A DNA stretch of 64,000 nucleotides from CBDBND01 sp965207985. Its GTDB lineage: Bacteria > Pseudomonadota > Alphaproteobacteria > Rhodospirillales > Rhodospirillaceae. The notes beneath the pieces are model-generated. The model saw only the letters and a program-made list of their open reading frames with translations. It had not been told where the DNA came from and did no database searches. Below are positions 43,994-51,752 of this stretch, piece by piece; positions within the stretch are counted from its first letter, which is position 1; each line of letters opens with the position of its first letter. Position numbers and translations under genes: made by a program. The stretch spans positions 62,001-126,000 of the forward strand of contig CBDBND010000018.1 of assembly GCA_965207985.1 (NCBI GenBank), written 5' to 3'.

Positions 43994-44221
43994 ACTGAAA
44001 ACCAAGATGGGCCAAACCCTCTCTTAGTTTATCAACCCCCGCTGTCCCAAATACTCTGACGACGGACAATGTGAATATCGTAACCAAAGTGTGTCTTATT
44101 GACACTATTCCACGTGCGCCATAGCGTGCAAGCTATCGCTGATGTTGCCTGAGAAGCAACTGACAATAACGCTGACGAACGACTTCTTTGTCGCCGGCGA
44201 ACTTAAGGGGATGCACCGACC

Positions 44222-46249
44222 ATGTCTGACCAATCACGGCCCAACGCCCTGCCACAGGACGTTGCTCTGTCCATTTACAAAACCATGACGCGGATCGATG
44301 CCTGCAATAAGCGGATTGAACAGTTGTTGGCCGCAGGTGCGCTGCAGTTTCAGTATTACCCTTGCGGCGGACAGGAAGCGATCCCGGCATCGGTGGCACC
44401 GCATTTGAACGACGATGATCAAGTGGTCACCACCTACCGCGGCGTTCATGACATCGTCGCTAAAGGCACGCCGATGGTGGAAATCATCGCTGAGATGATG
44501 GGCAAGATCACCGGCACCTCCAAAGGCAAAGGCGGAGCCATGCATTTGTCCGACCCGAACGCGGGCTTGATGGTCACCACGGGGATTGTCGGCGCCGGCA
44601 TGCCTATCGCCAACGGACTGGCGCTGGCGTCCAAGATGAAGGACACCGGCCAAGTGGTGGTGGTCAACTTCGGCGACGGCGCGGCCAACATCGGCGCGTT
44701 CAACGAGAGCATGAATATGGCCGCCCTTTGGGAGCTGCCGGTGGTGTTTCTCTGCCAGAACAACGCCTATGCCGAATACACCTCCTTTGAGGAGTCGACC
44801 AAAAGCAAAAGCATTGCCGACCGCGCAGCCGGATACGGCATGCCCAGCGAAGTCGTGGACGGCACGGACCCGGACGCCCTTCATGCCGTAGCCGGACGGG
44901 CCATCGCCCGCGCCCGCAATGGGGAAGGCCCCACACTGTTGGAATGCACGGCCCATCGTTTGCAGGGCCACTCCTTCGGCAGTGAAGAAGACCACATGGA
45001 TCAGGATGCCTTGGCCGCCGCACGTGCCAATCCGCCCATCGCCAAGTTCCGCGCCACTCTCATCGAGCGCGGTGATGCCACGGCCGAAGAGCTGGATGCC
45101 ATCGAAGCGGCCACCAAAGAAGAAGTGGAAGACGCGGTTGAAAAGTCCATGGCCGCCGACATGCCCGGCGAAGACGAACTCTATGCGGATGTGTTTGCCG
45201 ATACCGGGGCCGTGCCCTACGCAACCGCAAAGAACAAAGCTGAAGATCCGGACCTGTCGGACCGGGAGATGATCACCGTCCCCATGGTCGCCGCCATCAC
45301 CGAAGCCCTCGACATCGCACTAAGCGAAGACCCCGATGTATTCCTTCTCGGCGAAGATATCGCCGACCCTGCCGGCGGTGTGACCAAGTCCAGCGCCGGC
45401 TTATCAACCAAACATGGCCTCGACCGTGTACGGCCGACGCCCATTTCCGAACAAGCCATCATCGGCGCCGCCATCGGCGCGTCCTTGAACGGCATGAAGC
45501 CGGTGCCGGAAATCATGATCAACGATTTCTCCATGGTGTGCATGGATCAGATTGCCAACCATGCCGCCAAACTGCGCTACATGTCGGGCGGCCGCACCAA
45601 CGTGCCCATCACCATCCGCACGGTGACAGCCGGATATGTCGGCAATTTTGCCGCTCAGCATTCCCAGTCCCTGGAAACATGGTTCACCCATACGCCGGGC
45701 ATCAAAGTGGTAGCGCCAAGTACGGCAGCGGACGCCAAAGGACTACTTCTCTCTGCCATCGCCGATCCCGACCCGGTGTTCGTGTTAGAGCCCATGCGCT
45801 GCTACTACGTGCCCGACCAGGTGCCGGTGGGCCGCTATGAAATTCCTCTGGGTAAGGCGGCGATCAGAAGGGAAGGATCGGATATCACGCTCATCTCCTA
45901 CGGCTGGTGTTCGGTAGAAGCCAATGCAGCAGCTGACGCCCTGGCCGAAGCCGGTGTCAGCGCCGAGGTGATTGATCTTCGTTCTCTGGTGCCGCTCGAT
46001 CTCGACATCTGCCTCACGTCCATCCGGAAGACGGGGCGGGCGGTGATCGCTCACGCCGCCGTTGAGTTTTCCGGCTTCGGTGCCGAACTGGCCGCCAAAC
46101 TCAGCGAAGAGCTGCATGGCGAGTTGAAAGCGCCGATCAAACGCGTCGGGGCGCGGTACACGCCTGTCCCCTTTACACCGAGTCTGGAGTCTCTTCACTT
46201 CCCCAACGCGGACCGGATTAAGGACACCGCTCAGTCCCTATTGAGTTAG
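44222..46249 (+). CDS. 2-oxoacid dehydrogenase E1, fused alpha and beta subunits
   Basis: A 675-residue thiamine-diphosphate enzyme in which the alpha and beta subunits of a branched-chain/acetoin/pyruvate dehydrogenase E1 are fused. The alpha half (1-330) contains the TPP motif GDG...NN (151-181) and the GKGGAMHLSD segment (103-111). The beta half begins near 353 (MITVPMVAAITEALDIALSED) and shows FLLGEDIADPAGG and the PVFVLEPM-type end. It decarboxylates a 2-oxoacid and transfers the acyl unit to a lipoyl group. A lone lipoyl-domain protein follows 12 bp downstream, but no E2 catalytic core or E3 gene is present here. It is cytoplasmic. The exact oxoacid is not known. Confidence 0.92.
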   Translation: MSDQSRPNALPQDVALSIYKTMTRIDACNKRIEQLLAAGALQFQYYPCGGQEAIPASVAPHLNDDDQVVTTYRGVHDIVAKGTPMVEIIAEMMGKITGTSKGKGGAMHLSDPNAGLMVTTGIVGAGMPIANGLALASKMKDTGQVVVVNFGDGAANIGAFNESMNMAALWELPVVFLCQNNAYAEYTSFEESTKSKSIADRAAGYGMPSEVVDGTDPDALHAVAGRAIARARNGEGPTLLECTAHRLQGHSFGSEEDHMDQDALAAARANPPIAKFRATLIERGDATAEELDAIEAATKEEVEDAVEKSMAADMPGEDELYADVFADTGAVPYATAKNKAEDPDLSDREMITVPMVAAITEALDIALSEDPDVFLLGEDIADPAGGVTKSSAGLSTKHGLDRVRPTPISEQAIIGAAIGASLNGMKPVPEIMINDFSMVCMDQIANHAAKLRYMSGGRTNVPITIRTVTAGYVGNFAAQHSQSLETWFTHTPGIKVVAPSTAADAKGLLLSAIADPDPVFVLEPMRCYYVPDQVPVGRYEIPLGKAAIRREGSDITLISYGWCSVEANAAADALAEAGVSAEVIDLRSLVPLDLDICLTSIRKTGRAVIAHAAVEFSGFGAELAAKLSEELHGELKAPIKRVGARYTPVPFTPSLESLHFPNADRIKDTAQSLLS

Positions 46250-46261
46250 GAGACAGCACCC

Positions 46262-46498
46262 TTGGCAAAGATAACGTTGAAGGTGCCGAAGGCGGCTGTG
46301 TCCATGCAGGAGGGCACACTTGTGGAATGGTTTGTGGAGGACGGCGCATCCGTCAACTTGGGTCAGCCGATCTATGCCATAGAGACGGAAAAAACCACAC
46401 TTGAAATCGAGTGCCCCTTCGAAGGGACTTTTAAACGCATTGGTGAAGTGGGGGTGACCTATAAGGTCGGTGATCCCATCGCAGAGATCATCCAATAG
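46262..46498 (+). CDS. Free lipoyl-domain protein
   Basis: A 78-residue biotinyl/lipoyl domain on its own. The sequence KVPKAAVSMQEGTLVEWFVEDG is the first half of the fold, and the lipoylated Lys lies in the hairpin ETEKTTLEIE. It starts with TTG at 46262, nine bases after GGAG, and 12 bp after the E1 stop, so the two are co-expressed. It would serve as the swinging arm that accepts the acyl group from E1. A normal E2 would also have a peripheral-subunit-binding domain and a catalytic domain; both are missing here. Confidence 0.88.
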   Translation: MAKITLKVPKAAVSMQEGTLVEWFVEDGASVNLGQPIYAIETEKTTLEIECPFEGTFKRIGEVGVTYKVGDPIAEIIQ

Positions 46499-46539
46499 AC
46501 TGAAAGGCCAGTTCGATATGGTCAGCCACAAAAACAAAG

Positions 46540-46565
46540 CGCCCCCGCTACCAGAGTAGGGGGCG
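46540..46565 (+). terminator. Possible terminator hairpin after the lipoyl gene
   Basis: The arms CGCCCCCGCTAC and GTAGGGGGCG form a stable hairpin 42 bp after the lipoyl-domain stop. No T-run follows on the plus strand, but on the minus strand the tail is T-rich (GCTTTGTTTTTG). It could be a factor-assisted or bidirectional terminator. Confidence 0.45.
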
Positions 46566-46576
46566 TAAAGTCTTAG

Positions 46577-46632
46577 TGGTTGCGGGGGCCTGCAACCAGC
46601 GTTACTTGCCCCTGTCAAAGGTGTGGTTATAA
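46577..46632. repeat. Dispersed hairpin repeat, copy 1
   Basis: TGGTTGCGGGGGCC-TGCAACCA is an inverted repeat (TGGTTGC/GCAACCA) followed by GCGTT and, after a variable stretch, GGTGTGGTTATAA. Related copies are at 48496-48641 (split) and 54190-54244. The GCAACCA end resembles a tRNA 3' end, so the copies may be decayed attachment-type sites; this is only a similarity. Confidence 0.6.
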
Positions 46633-46669
46633 GGTAAAACAATCATAAATATGTTGTAAAGCCCCCTGA

Positions 46670-46891
46670 CTAGGGGCCACTTGCTCGTAGAGTTTCTGGC
46701 ACGGGTGGTTTCATGTTAACGGCCTGATGCGGTCTTTCATGGTTGTACTGCCTGAGCCACTTTCTGATGACGGTCTTGGCCTGTTTGATGGTGGAGAACC
46801 ATTCGGCATTGAGGATTTCCCGCCTGAGCGTTCCAGCGTATTTACACATATGAAGAGGGTTTTGGCACGAGATCCAACCTAAATTGTGCAT
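46670..46891 (-). pseudogene. IS transposase C-terminal remnant
   Basis: About 73 codons that end in WLRQYNHERPHQAVNMKPP, the typical C-terminus of IS3/IS481-type transposases (YNxxRPHxAL). The catalytic core is absent. The start codon of this frame is arbitrary. It is a fragment. Confidence 0.7.
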
Positions 46892-47008
46892 ATGTACTCA
46901 GTTAGGCTGCGCCCAAAAAAAATCTCATCAACAGTTGAACAGGTACATCATGAAGACCGGCGGATAAGGTTTTTGGAAGGGACAGTCCTTTCTGTAGATC
47001 TCATCTGT

Positions 47009-47866
47009 CTAATAGGGCGTATTTGCAGGCCGTGGGTTTGTGGCGATAGACTTTAGGTCGTCGGGAAGGACCGGATTGTGTTTTGGCGTCAACGATACTT
47101 CTGTTTGTTTTTCCCCCCAGATATTGACGTGATGACCGCCCAAGAAGCGAAACACGCCGATGTAACCCAGGCGCGAAGCAAAGGGGCCGCGCCAAATACC
47201 AGGTGGACGCCAAAAATAAGCACCGGTTCTCATGATGCCTTGGGGTCCGGAAAGATCTCCGGACAGAAGAAACATCTCTTCCACGCAGGGATGATGAAGT
47301 TCCCATTCTTTCCATCCCTCCGGATGGAAGTGGGCGCTGCCTTCAAGTACGAAGGTGGTGTCTCCGGTCTCCGGGTTATGACGTAGCCGTTTATGGGCGA
47401 TGTAGCGGCCCCTGATGATATCGGGATCGATGCCCTCGGTGCTCCATTCCATGTCATGGAGGTTACGGTACAGCACGGCTGTTGCGTCCGGATTCTCGAC
47501 CATATTCCCCCGTCCAGAGTAGATTTCCGGAGCATTGTCAAAGAACGTCAGCACAACCGCACCCCGTTCACTCGATGTGGAATAACGTTTCAAACCAGCG
47601 GGAAGATAACCATAGCAATCCAGGCCGTAGGCTTGGCCGTTGATTTCCAACTCCCCCTCGAGGACCAGAAATTCGTGGGCGCTGCCCAGGTGCTCGGTTT
47701 GAGAACGAACCCATCCGGCCGGATACCGTAGAATGATGGAACAGGCACCTGTTTGGTCATCCATGCTCAGCACTTTGCAGTCCAACACACCTAACGGCTC
47801 AGGCAGACGGCTTGTTTCCCATGGCAGGTCCTGGGCGTGGAGAAACTCGATATGGGGGCGGACCAT
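47009..47866 (-). CDS. Bicupin-type protein
   Basis: About 285 residues from the ATG at 47866, which has AGGA seven bases upstream; the frame extends 15 codons further without need. It appears to be built of two cupin-like beta barrels: the first with GSAHEFLVLEGELEINGQAYG and GYLPAGLKRYSTS, the second with GSAHFHPEGWKEWELHHPCVEEMFLLSGDL and WRPPGIWRG. The HxxxxxHP and Glu residues of the second barrel could bind a metal. It has no signal peptide. It resembles cupins such as ChrR-like or DUF4437 proteins and could act on a small organic compound. The function is not identified. Confidence 0.75.
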   Translation of the reverse strand: MVRPHIEFLHAQDLPWETSRLPEPLGVLDCKVLSMDDQTGACSIILRYPAGWVRSQTEHLGSAHEFLVLEGELEINGQAYGLDCYGYLPAGLKRYSTSSERGAVVLTFFDNAPEIYSGRGNMVENPDATAVLYRNLHDMEWSTEGIDPDIIRGRYIAHKRLRHNPETGDTTFVLEGSAHFHPEGWKEWELHHPCVEEMFLLSGDLSGPQGIMRTGAYFWRPPGIWRGPFASRLGYIGVFRFLGGHHVNIWGEKQTEVSLTPKHNPVLPDDLKSIATNPRPANTPY

Positions 47867-47992
47867 GGCTGTATCCTGGACGGACTTGTGAACGTCGATT
47901 ATGCACGGCAAAGATGCGCCTGCGTCAATCCGTAATCAGGCCATACGCCGACCGCCTTTGCCAGCGCGATGACGAACAGCACCATGAAATCG

Positions 47993-48150
47993 GGCATTGT
48001 CAAACTAACTGGGCCGGAGCGGAAGAAACCATAATACAGGATCTTCAGGCAGCAAGTTGACGCCATTCGGCCAGGGCAGCGTCTCGGTATTGTTTGAAAA
48101 TATCGCGACGGTTGAGATGACGTTGGTGATTGAAGTGATTGTGGACCGAG
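47993..48150 (-). mobile_element. IS6-family remnant
   Basis: GGCATTGTCA at 47993 matches the start of IS6-type terminal repeats. The following bases, translated on the minus strand, give a decayed version of an IS6-family transposase C-terminus (IFKQYRDAALAEWRQLAA-like). The same sequence, better preserved, is at 56475-56740, which supports the assignment. Homology stops near 48150. Confidence 0.65.
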
Positions 48151-48495
48151 GCTCACGCTGAGCTTTGCTTGGGAAGAATACTACGCGTCGCCACATTAAT
48201 CCGTCCGAGAATCCCGTCTTCTTCCAGAAGGTTCCGGATTCGCTTCGACAAACCGACTTGCTTCAGCCCCTTAGTGTTCGCGCCATCAGCGATCCATTGT
48301 CCGATTAGCTCTTCAGCCTTGACTGTCCGTCTCGCCAAAGCAACATGGTTTCGGTTCTTCTGATTGAATCGGGGAATGGGGACTCTTCCCCAAGAGTGCG
48401 TATGGAAGTCCCGTCCCGACCTGTCCCTTTTGAAAGCGTCATCCACATCTGGACAGTTAGCATAATGAAGGCGGGTAAGGTTTTGGGAGAAGTAA

Positions 48496-48641
48496 GTTGC
48501 GGGGGCCCGATACCCTCTTCACCGAAAAATTATATGGTTTCGAGAAGGTCGTATCACTCTTGAGCCACCATCCGCTTGACTAGGTTCAAATAAGGGGCCC
48601 GCAACCAGCGTTGTCTACACCTGGATGAGGTTTGGTTGTGA
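48496..48641. repeat. Dispersed hairpin repeat, copy 2 (split by 84-92 bp)
   Basis: GTTGCGGGGGCCCG (48496-48509) is the left arm, and GGGGCCCGCAACCAGCGTTGTC (48594-48615) continues with the right arm and the GGATGAGGTTTGGTTGTGAG tail. Between them are 84 foreign bases; GGGGCCCG is duplicated at both edges (48502-48509 and 48594-48601), as if by insertion with an 8-bp duplication. Confidence 0.55.
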
Positions 48642-48651
48642 GTACCCCTCC

Positions 48652-48945
48652 TTACGCTTCTTCAAAAATAGCGACGTCGTAAATTCCGGTGTTGTCGCGC
48701 AAGGGTTTTATCTCCTGATATTCACTTGAATTCCAATAGGATTGCGCGGCCTCCACGGATGGCCATTTGGAAATTACCACAACGCGATCATTAAAGATTT
48801 CACCTTCACAGTTGGTGACCGGCTCTCCTCGAATCACATATTCGGCCCCGAGCTTGTCCGTCAGTTCTGCTGCGCGGTCGGCATATTTCTGAAAGTTTTC
48901 GGACCAATCATCAACCCGCGCGATAGAAACCACATATGCAGCCAT
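48652..48945 (-). CDS. DUF1330 family protein
   Basis: A 97-residue protein with a dimeric alpha-beta barrel-type sequence: AAYVVSIARVDDWSENFQKYADRA at the start, ISKWPSVEAAQSYWNSSEYQEIKPLR in the second half. This is the DUF1330 pattern. GGGAGAG precedes the ATG. It has no signal peptide. Such small ferredoxin-like proteins are often found in catabolic clusters, perhaps as isomerase-like enzymes or binding proteins. It stands alone between repeats. Confidence 0.85.
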   Translation of the reverse strand: MAAYVVSIARVDDWSENFQKYADRAAELTDKLGAEYVIRGEPVTNCEGEIFNDRVVVISKWPSVEAAQSYWNSSEYQEIKPLRDNTGIYDVAIFEEA

Positions 48946-49062
48946 AAGACTCTCCCTTCAAGTTAGGCACCAACTTTACGCCCTTCTCTTTAAGAGGGGT
49001 AGGCAATGGAACGCAATGCGTATCAAATAGGGTGAGAAGGGTTGTTGGCGCGTGCCGAAAAA

Positions 49063-49262
49063 GGTGCGTCATTGCGCGTCAAACAAATGAACGTCTGAGG
49101 ATAAGTTTTTCGTGACCGAGTTCTGGCAGGCAATCAAAGGCCAACCGCTGAAGATTTATTCGATTTGCCTGTTCGGGCTCGTCCTGTCGAATCTGGATCA
49201 GTCTTTTTTCGGCTACGCAATTCCCGGGATTATGGCGGAATTCGAGGTCGGGATCGATATCA
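49063..49262. repeat. 200-bp direct repeat, copy 1
   Basis: The sequence matches 50367-50567 almost base for base, with about ten substitutions and a 1-bp gap. It covers the leader and first 50 codons of the MFS gene. The two copies flank the racemase gene and the aminotransferase fragment. Confidence 0.92.
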
Positions 49263-49288
49263 ATAGATGCCAGCACACCTTTGATTAG
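49112..49288 (+). pseudogene. Truncated MFS transporter N-terminus
   Basis: GTG at 49112 opens a 58-codon frame that is the same as the first 50 codons of the MFS gene (VTEFWQAIKGQPLKI...EFEVGIDI), then runs into unrelated sequence (NRCQHTFD) and stops at 49286. It is a broken duplicate of the gene at 50417. Confidence 0.9.
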
Positions 49289-49403
49289 TCTCTCGTTAGG
49301 AATGTGAGAGGTTTGCTCCGCCGTATCGGATTGAGAAGACCCGACGTCGGAGTCTTCCGTATGCATCATGAATAGAAAATACTTTACCTGAGCCAGATCA
49401 CCC

Positions 49404-50237
49404 TTATTCCGCCGCCTCTTGCGTTAAGACACAAACTTCACAGTCGCCACCCAAGTCCAAGGACCCCTGCCCTGCTACTAACGCGCCCACAGCGGCAAGG
49501 TTTTCGGGATTGGGCTTGGCAAAGGCAACATCACTATGCCGCACACCAAGGGATAGCAACGCTTCAGCGGTCTTGTATCCGGTGCGCATGGACTCCAGCA
49601 CAGGGACCGACGCGCGTTCAGTGATTTCTGGTCCGACCGCCGCCATGCAGGTGCACCCAAGCATTATAGTATCGGCGCCGTCTTCAGATACAGCCGCTTC
49701 AATGGCTCTGAGAATGTTGTCCTTAAGATCTGCGTTTTGATCTTGAAGACTGGAAACGGTGGCATCGGCCCCTTCGACCCCTTCGACAGCACTGTCTTTC
49801 AGGACATTGCGGATCGAGACACAGCGGCTTTCCATGGCGCAACTGCGCAGACGTTCATGATAGATAAAATTCAGCTTGGGCGGCCAAATAGTCACGATAG
49901 AAAAACGCTTTCCGACATTACAGCACATGGCCATTGTCGCTTCACCGGCGCCGACAACTACCATTTGCGTCGCCGACTTCATTTCATCGATCCCATAGTC
50001 GCCGACGGCATTGATAAAGACGGCGTCGAATCCTGACTTTTCGGCTTCGATAGCGCAGTCCACATGGGCCAATGCCGCCAGTCCCCGGTCATAAGGGGTC
50101 ATTGGAAAAATTTGCAGGCGGGTTTCTATCAGCTCGGGCTTGAAGTCTGTGCCGGCCAGTTCCGCAATGTGTACCGGCGGTTCGCTTTTGCCGGTCGGGG
50201 CCGCTCCCGATCCAATGATGCCGATACGGTACGTCAT
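49404..50237 (-). CDS. Asp/Glu/hydantoin racemase-family protein
   Basis: A 277-residue protein of the aspartate/glutamate/hydantoin racemase superfamily. The C-terminal catalytic Cys is in MLGCTCMAAVGPEI. At the site of the first Cys the sequence reads FINAVGDYGIDEM, so one of the two classical cysteines is missing; it may act as a one-Cys isomerase or decarboxylase-like enzyme. PMTPYDRGLAALAHVDCAIEAEKSG and VGAGEATMAMCCNVGKRFSIVT are typical of the fold. It is cytoplasmic. An aminotransferase C-terminus precedes it in the same direction by 5 bp, so the two were once an operon. Confidence 0.85.
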   Translation of the reverse strand: MTYRIGIIGSGAAPTGKSEPPVHIAELAGTDFKPELIETRLQIFPMTPYDRGLAALAHVDCAIEAEKSGFDAVFINAVGDYGIDEMKSATQMVVVGAGEATMAMCCNVGKRFSIVTIWPPKLNFIYHERLRSCAMESRCVSIRNVLKDSAVEGVEGADATVSSLQDQNADLKDNILRAIEAAVSEDGADTIMLGCTCMAAVGPEITERASVPVLESMRTGYKTAEALLSLGVRHSDVAFAKPNPENLAAVGALVAGQGSLDLGGDCEVCVLTQEAAE

Positions 50238-50241
50238 GTCA

Positions 50242-50366
50242 TTAACCTTTGTAGTAATCCTTCAGCGCTTCAGCAAAAACAGACATCTGTTCAACCGTTC
50301 CCATACTGACACGGCACCAGGAATCATAGGGTGTGTAAGACCGGCCTACAAGCATATACTGGTGGA
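50242..50366 (-). pseudogene. HisC-like aminotransferase, C-terminal fragment
   Basis: On the minus strand about 40 codons read LVGRSYTPYDSWCRVSMGTVEQMSVF..., then LKDYYKG and stop, which resembles the end of histidinol-phosphate-type (class I/II) aminotransferases (CRVSIGTxEEM). The upstream part of the gene is gone; the fragment is cut exactly at the start of the 200-bp repeat at 50367. Confidence 0.75.
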
Positions 50367-50567
50367 GGTACGTCAATTGCGTGTCAAACACATGAACGTC
50401 TGAGGAAAAGTTTTTCGTGACCGAGTTCTGGCAGGCAATCAAAGGCCAACCACTTAAGATCTTTTCGATTTGCCTGTTCGGGCTCGTCCTGTCGAATCTG
50501 GATCAGTCTTTTTTCGGCTACGCAATTCCCGGGATTATGGCGGAATTCGAGGTCGGGATCGATATCA
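50367..50567. repeat. 200-bp direct repeat, copy 2
   Basis: This copy contains the leader and first codons of the intact MFS gene and matches 49063-49262. Together the repeats define a 1.1-kb segment (49263-50366) inserted within or next to the transporter gene start. Confidence 0.92.
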
Positions 50568-51676
50568 TCGGCTGGGTTTTGTCGGTCTCATTCATGGTTG
50601 CTGCCGGGATGATGGTTCTGATCGGCCTGGCCGCAGACCGCTACGGTCGAAGCAGGGTATTCACCGTCTGCCTGATTGTTCCCGCCTTCCTGGTCGGACT
50701 ACACGCCTTCGCTCCGGACATTCTGTCGCTGACGATGCTCCGCGCATTGGCGTTCGGCCTCACCGTCTCGATGATTCCCTTGGCGACCACCTACACGTCA
50801 GAGGTATCGCCCGCCCGGTATCGGGGGCTGCTGGCCGGACTATTGCAAGTCGCTTATCCGATTGGCTGGTTTCTCGCATCCATAATTACGGTTCCGATCT
50901 TGGCTGCATATTCGTGGCGGGAGATTTTTCTGCCCGCGTTTCTGATCATTCCCGTGGCCATCGTGGTTTCACGTTTTCTCTCGGAGAGTGATCGATTTCT
51001 CGTCCGGCGGCAGACCCTCGAGTCCGGAGACAAAGTGAGTTGGCTGGATCATGCCAAAACCCTTACCGAACCGGTATTCCGACGGCGTGTCGCACTGTGC
51101 GCATCCATGTTGTTCCTGCATGGCGGGGCGTATGCCGGTACCGCATTCTACTTTCCTACCTTTCTGACCGAGACTCGCGGGTACGCGGAGGAAGTTGCCG
51201 TGGGGATTACCGGCCTGTCCTATGGCATCGGCGCTGTGGGCTATATTGCCGCGGCGATCATAGGAGAGTTTTATCTCACCCGTCGAAACACCATTGCGTT
51301 GTGGATGGCGATCGGCACGCTGGCCTTCCTGGGGTTTGTTTGGCTTGGCGGAACGCCGGCCACTGATATCTTCTGGTTTGCCGTAATGAGTGTGTTTTTT
51401 TACGGGGCGGTTGCGGTTCAATTGCCGATGGTCGCCGAATTGTTTCCGACCAAGGCCCGGGCCACCGCCGCGGCAATTTGCGGTGCCGCAGCGCAAATCG
51501 GTTTTGCCACCTATCCGGTTTTGGTTGCCCAGTTGGTCGAACCACTTGGGTGGAATTGGGCGTTCACTTTGGTGGTCGTGCCGTCCCTGGCACTGGCCGT
51601 GGCCGCCACCCTTGGTCTGCAAAACCTCAAATCGGGCATGACTCTCGAAGAAACATCGAGGGAAACCTCACCATAA
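50417..51676 (+). CDS. MFS transporter (aromatic acid:H+ symporter-like)
   Basis: A 419-residue 12-helix transporter of the major facilitator superfamily. GTG at 50417 is the start, with GAGGAAAAG about nine bases upstream. The first helix contains SNLDQSFFGYAIPGIM, and the loop 2-3 motif is GLAADRYGRSRVFT, as in the AAHS/sugar-porter groups. RYRGLLAGLLQVAYPIGW in helix 4-5 and a second half with LFPTKARATAAAICG and RRxxGAAAQIG are also typical. It likely takes up an organic acid with protons in the inner membrane. Its first codons are duplicated at 49112-49288. The VOC gene follows after 77 bp. Confidence 0.9.
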   Translation: MTEFWQAIKGQPLKIFSICLFGLVLSNLDQSFFGYAIPGIMAEFEVGIDIIGWVLSVSFMVAAGMMVLIGLAADRYGRSRVFTVCLIVPAFLVGLHAFAPDILSLTMLRALAFGLTVSMIPLATTYTSEVSPARYRGLLAGLLQVAYPIGWFLASIITVPILAAYSWREIFLPAFLIIPVAIVVSRFLSESDRFLVRRQTLESGDKVSWLDHAKTLTEPVFRRRVALCASMLFLHGGAYAGTAFYFPTFLTETRGYAEEVAVGITGLSYGIGAVGYIAAAIIGEFYLTRRNTIALWMAIGTLAFLGFVWLGGTPATDIFWFAVMSVFFYGAVAVQLPMVAELFPTKARATAAAICGAAAQIGFATYPVLVAQLVEPLGWNWAFTLVVVPSLALAVAATLGLQNLKSGMTLEETSRETSP

Positions 51677-51752
51677 ATTGCGCAACACCCAGGAAACACT
51701 GTATTGAGTGCTCGTCCTTGGCCTCCAATCTTGAGGTGTCAGGAGGTATCCG

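Larger units (their letters stand above)
46499..47008. other. Intergenic debris region
   Basis: This stretch holds a GC-rich hairpin (46540-46565), copy 1 of the dispersed repeat (46577-46632), a transposase remnant (46670-46891) and the CATCATGAAG-type repeat (46946-46985). I see no intact gene in it. Confidence 0.6.
47867..48651. other. Intergenic debris region
   Basis: This 785-bp region contains an IS6-type end and C-terminal transposase remnant (47993-48150), a doubtful 97-codon minus-strand frame (48153-48446, no recognisable domain), and copy 2 of the dispersed repeats (48461-48641). I see no intact gene that I can support. Confidence 0.6.
48946..49403. other. Region with the truncated copy of the MFS gene start
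   Basis: Apart from the 200-bp direct repeat (49063-49262) and the short transporter fragment in it, I see no gene. The bases 49289-49403 have no recognisable coding content. Confidence 0.5.

Noticed and set aside
48153..48446. 97-codon minus-strand gene
   Set aside because: It has no ribosome site or known domain and lies among IS debris; support is too weak to call it a gene.
48575..48606. tRNA gene
   Set aside because: GGTTCAAAT and GCAACCA resemble the end of a tRNA, but there is no anticodon arm or matching acceptor strand.
49079..49369. Minus-strand frame through the first 200-bp repeat
   Set aside because: It is antisense to the duplicated transporter start and so is a shadow frame.
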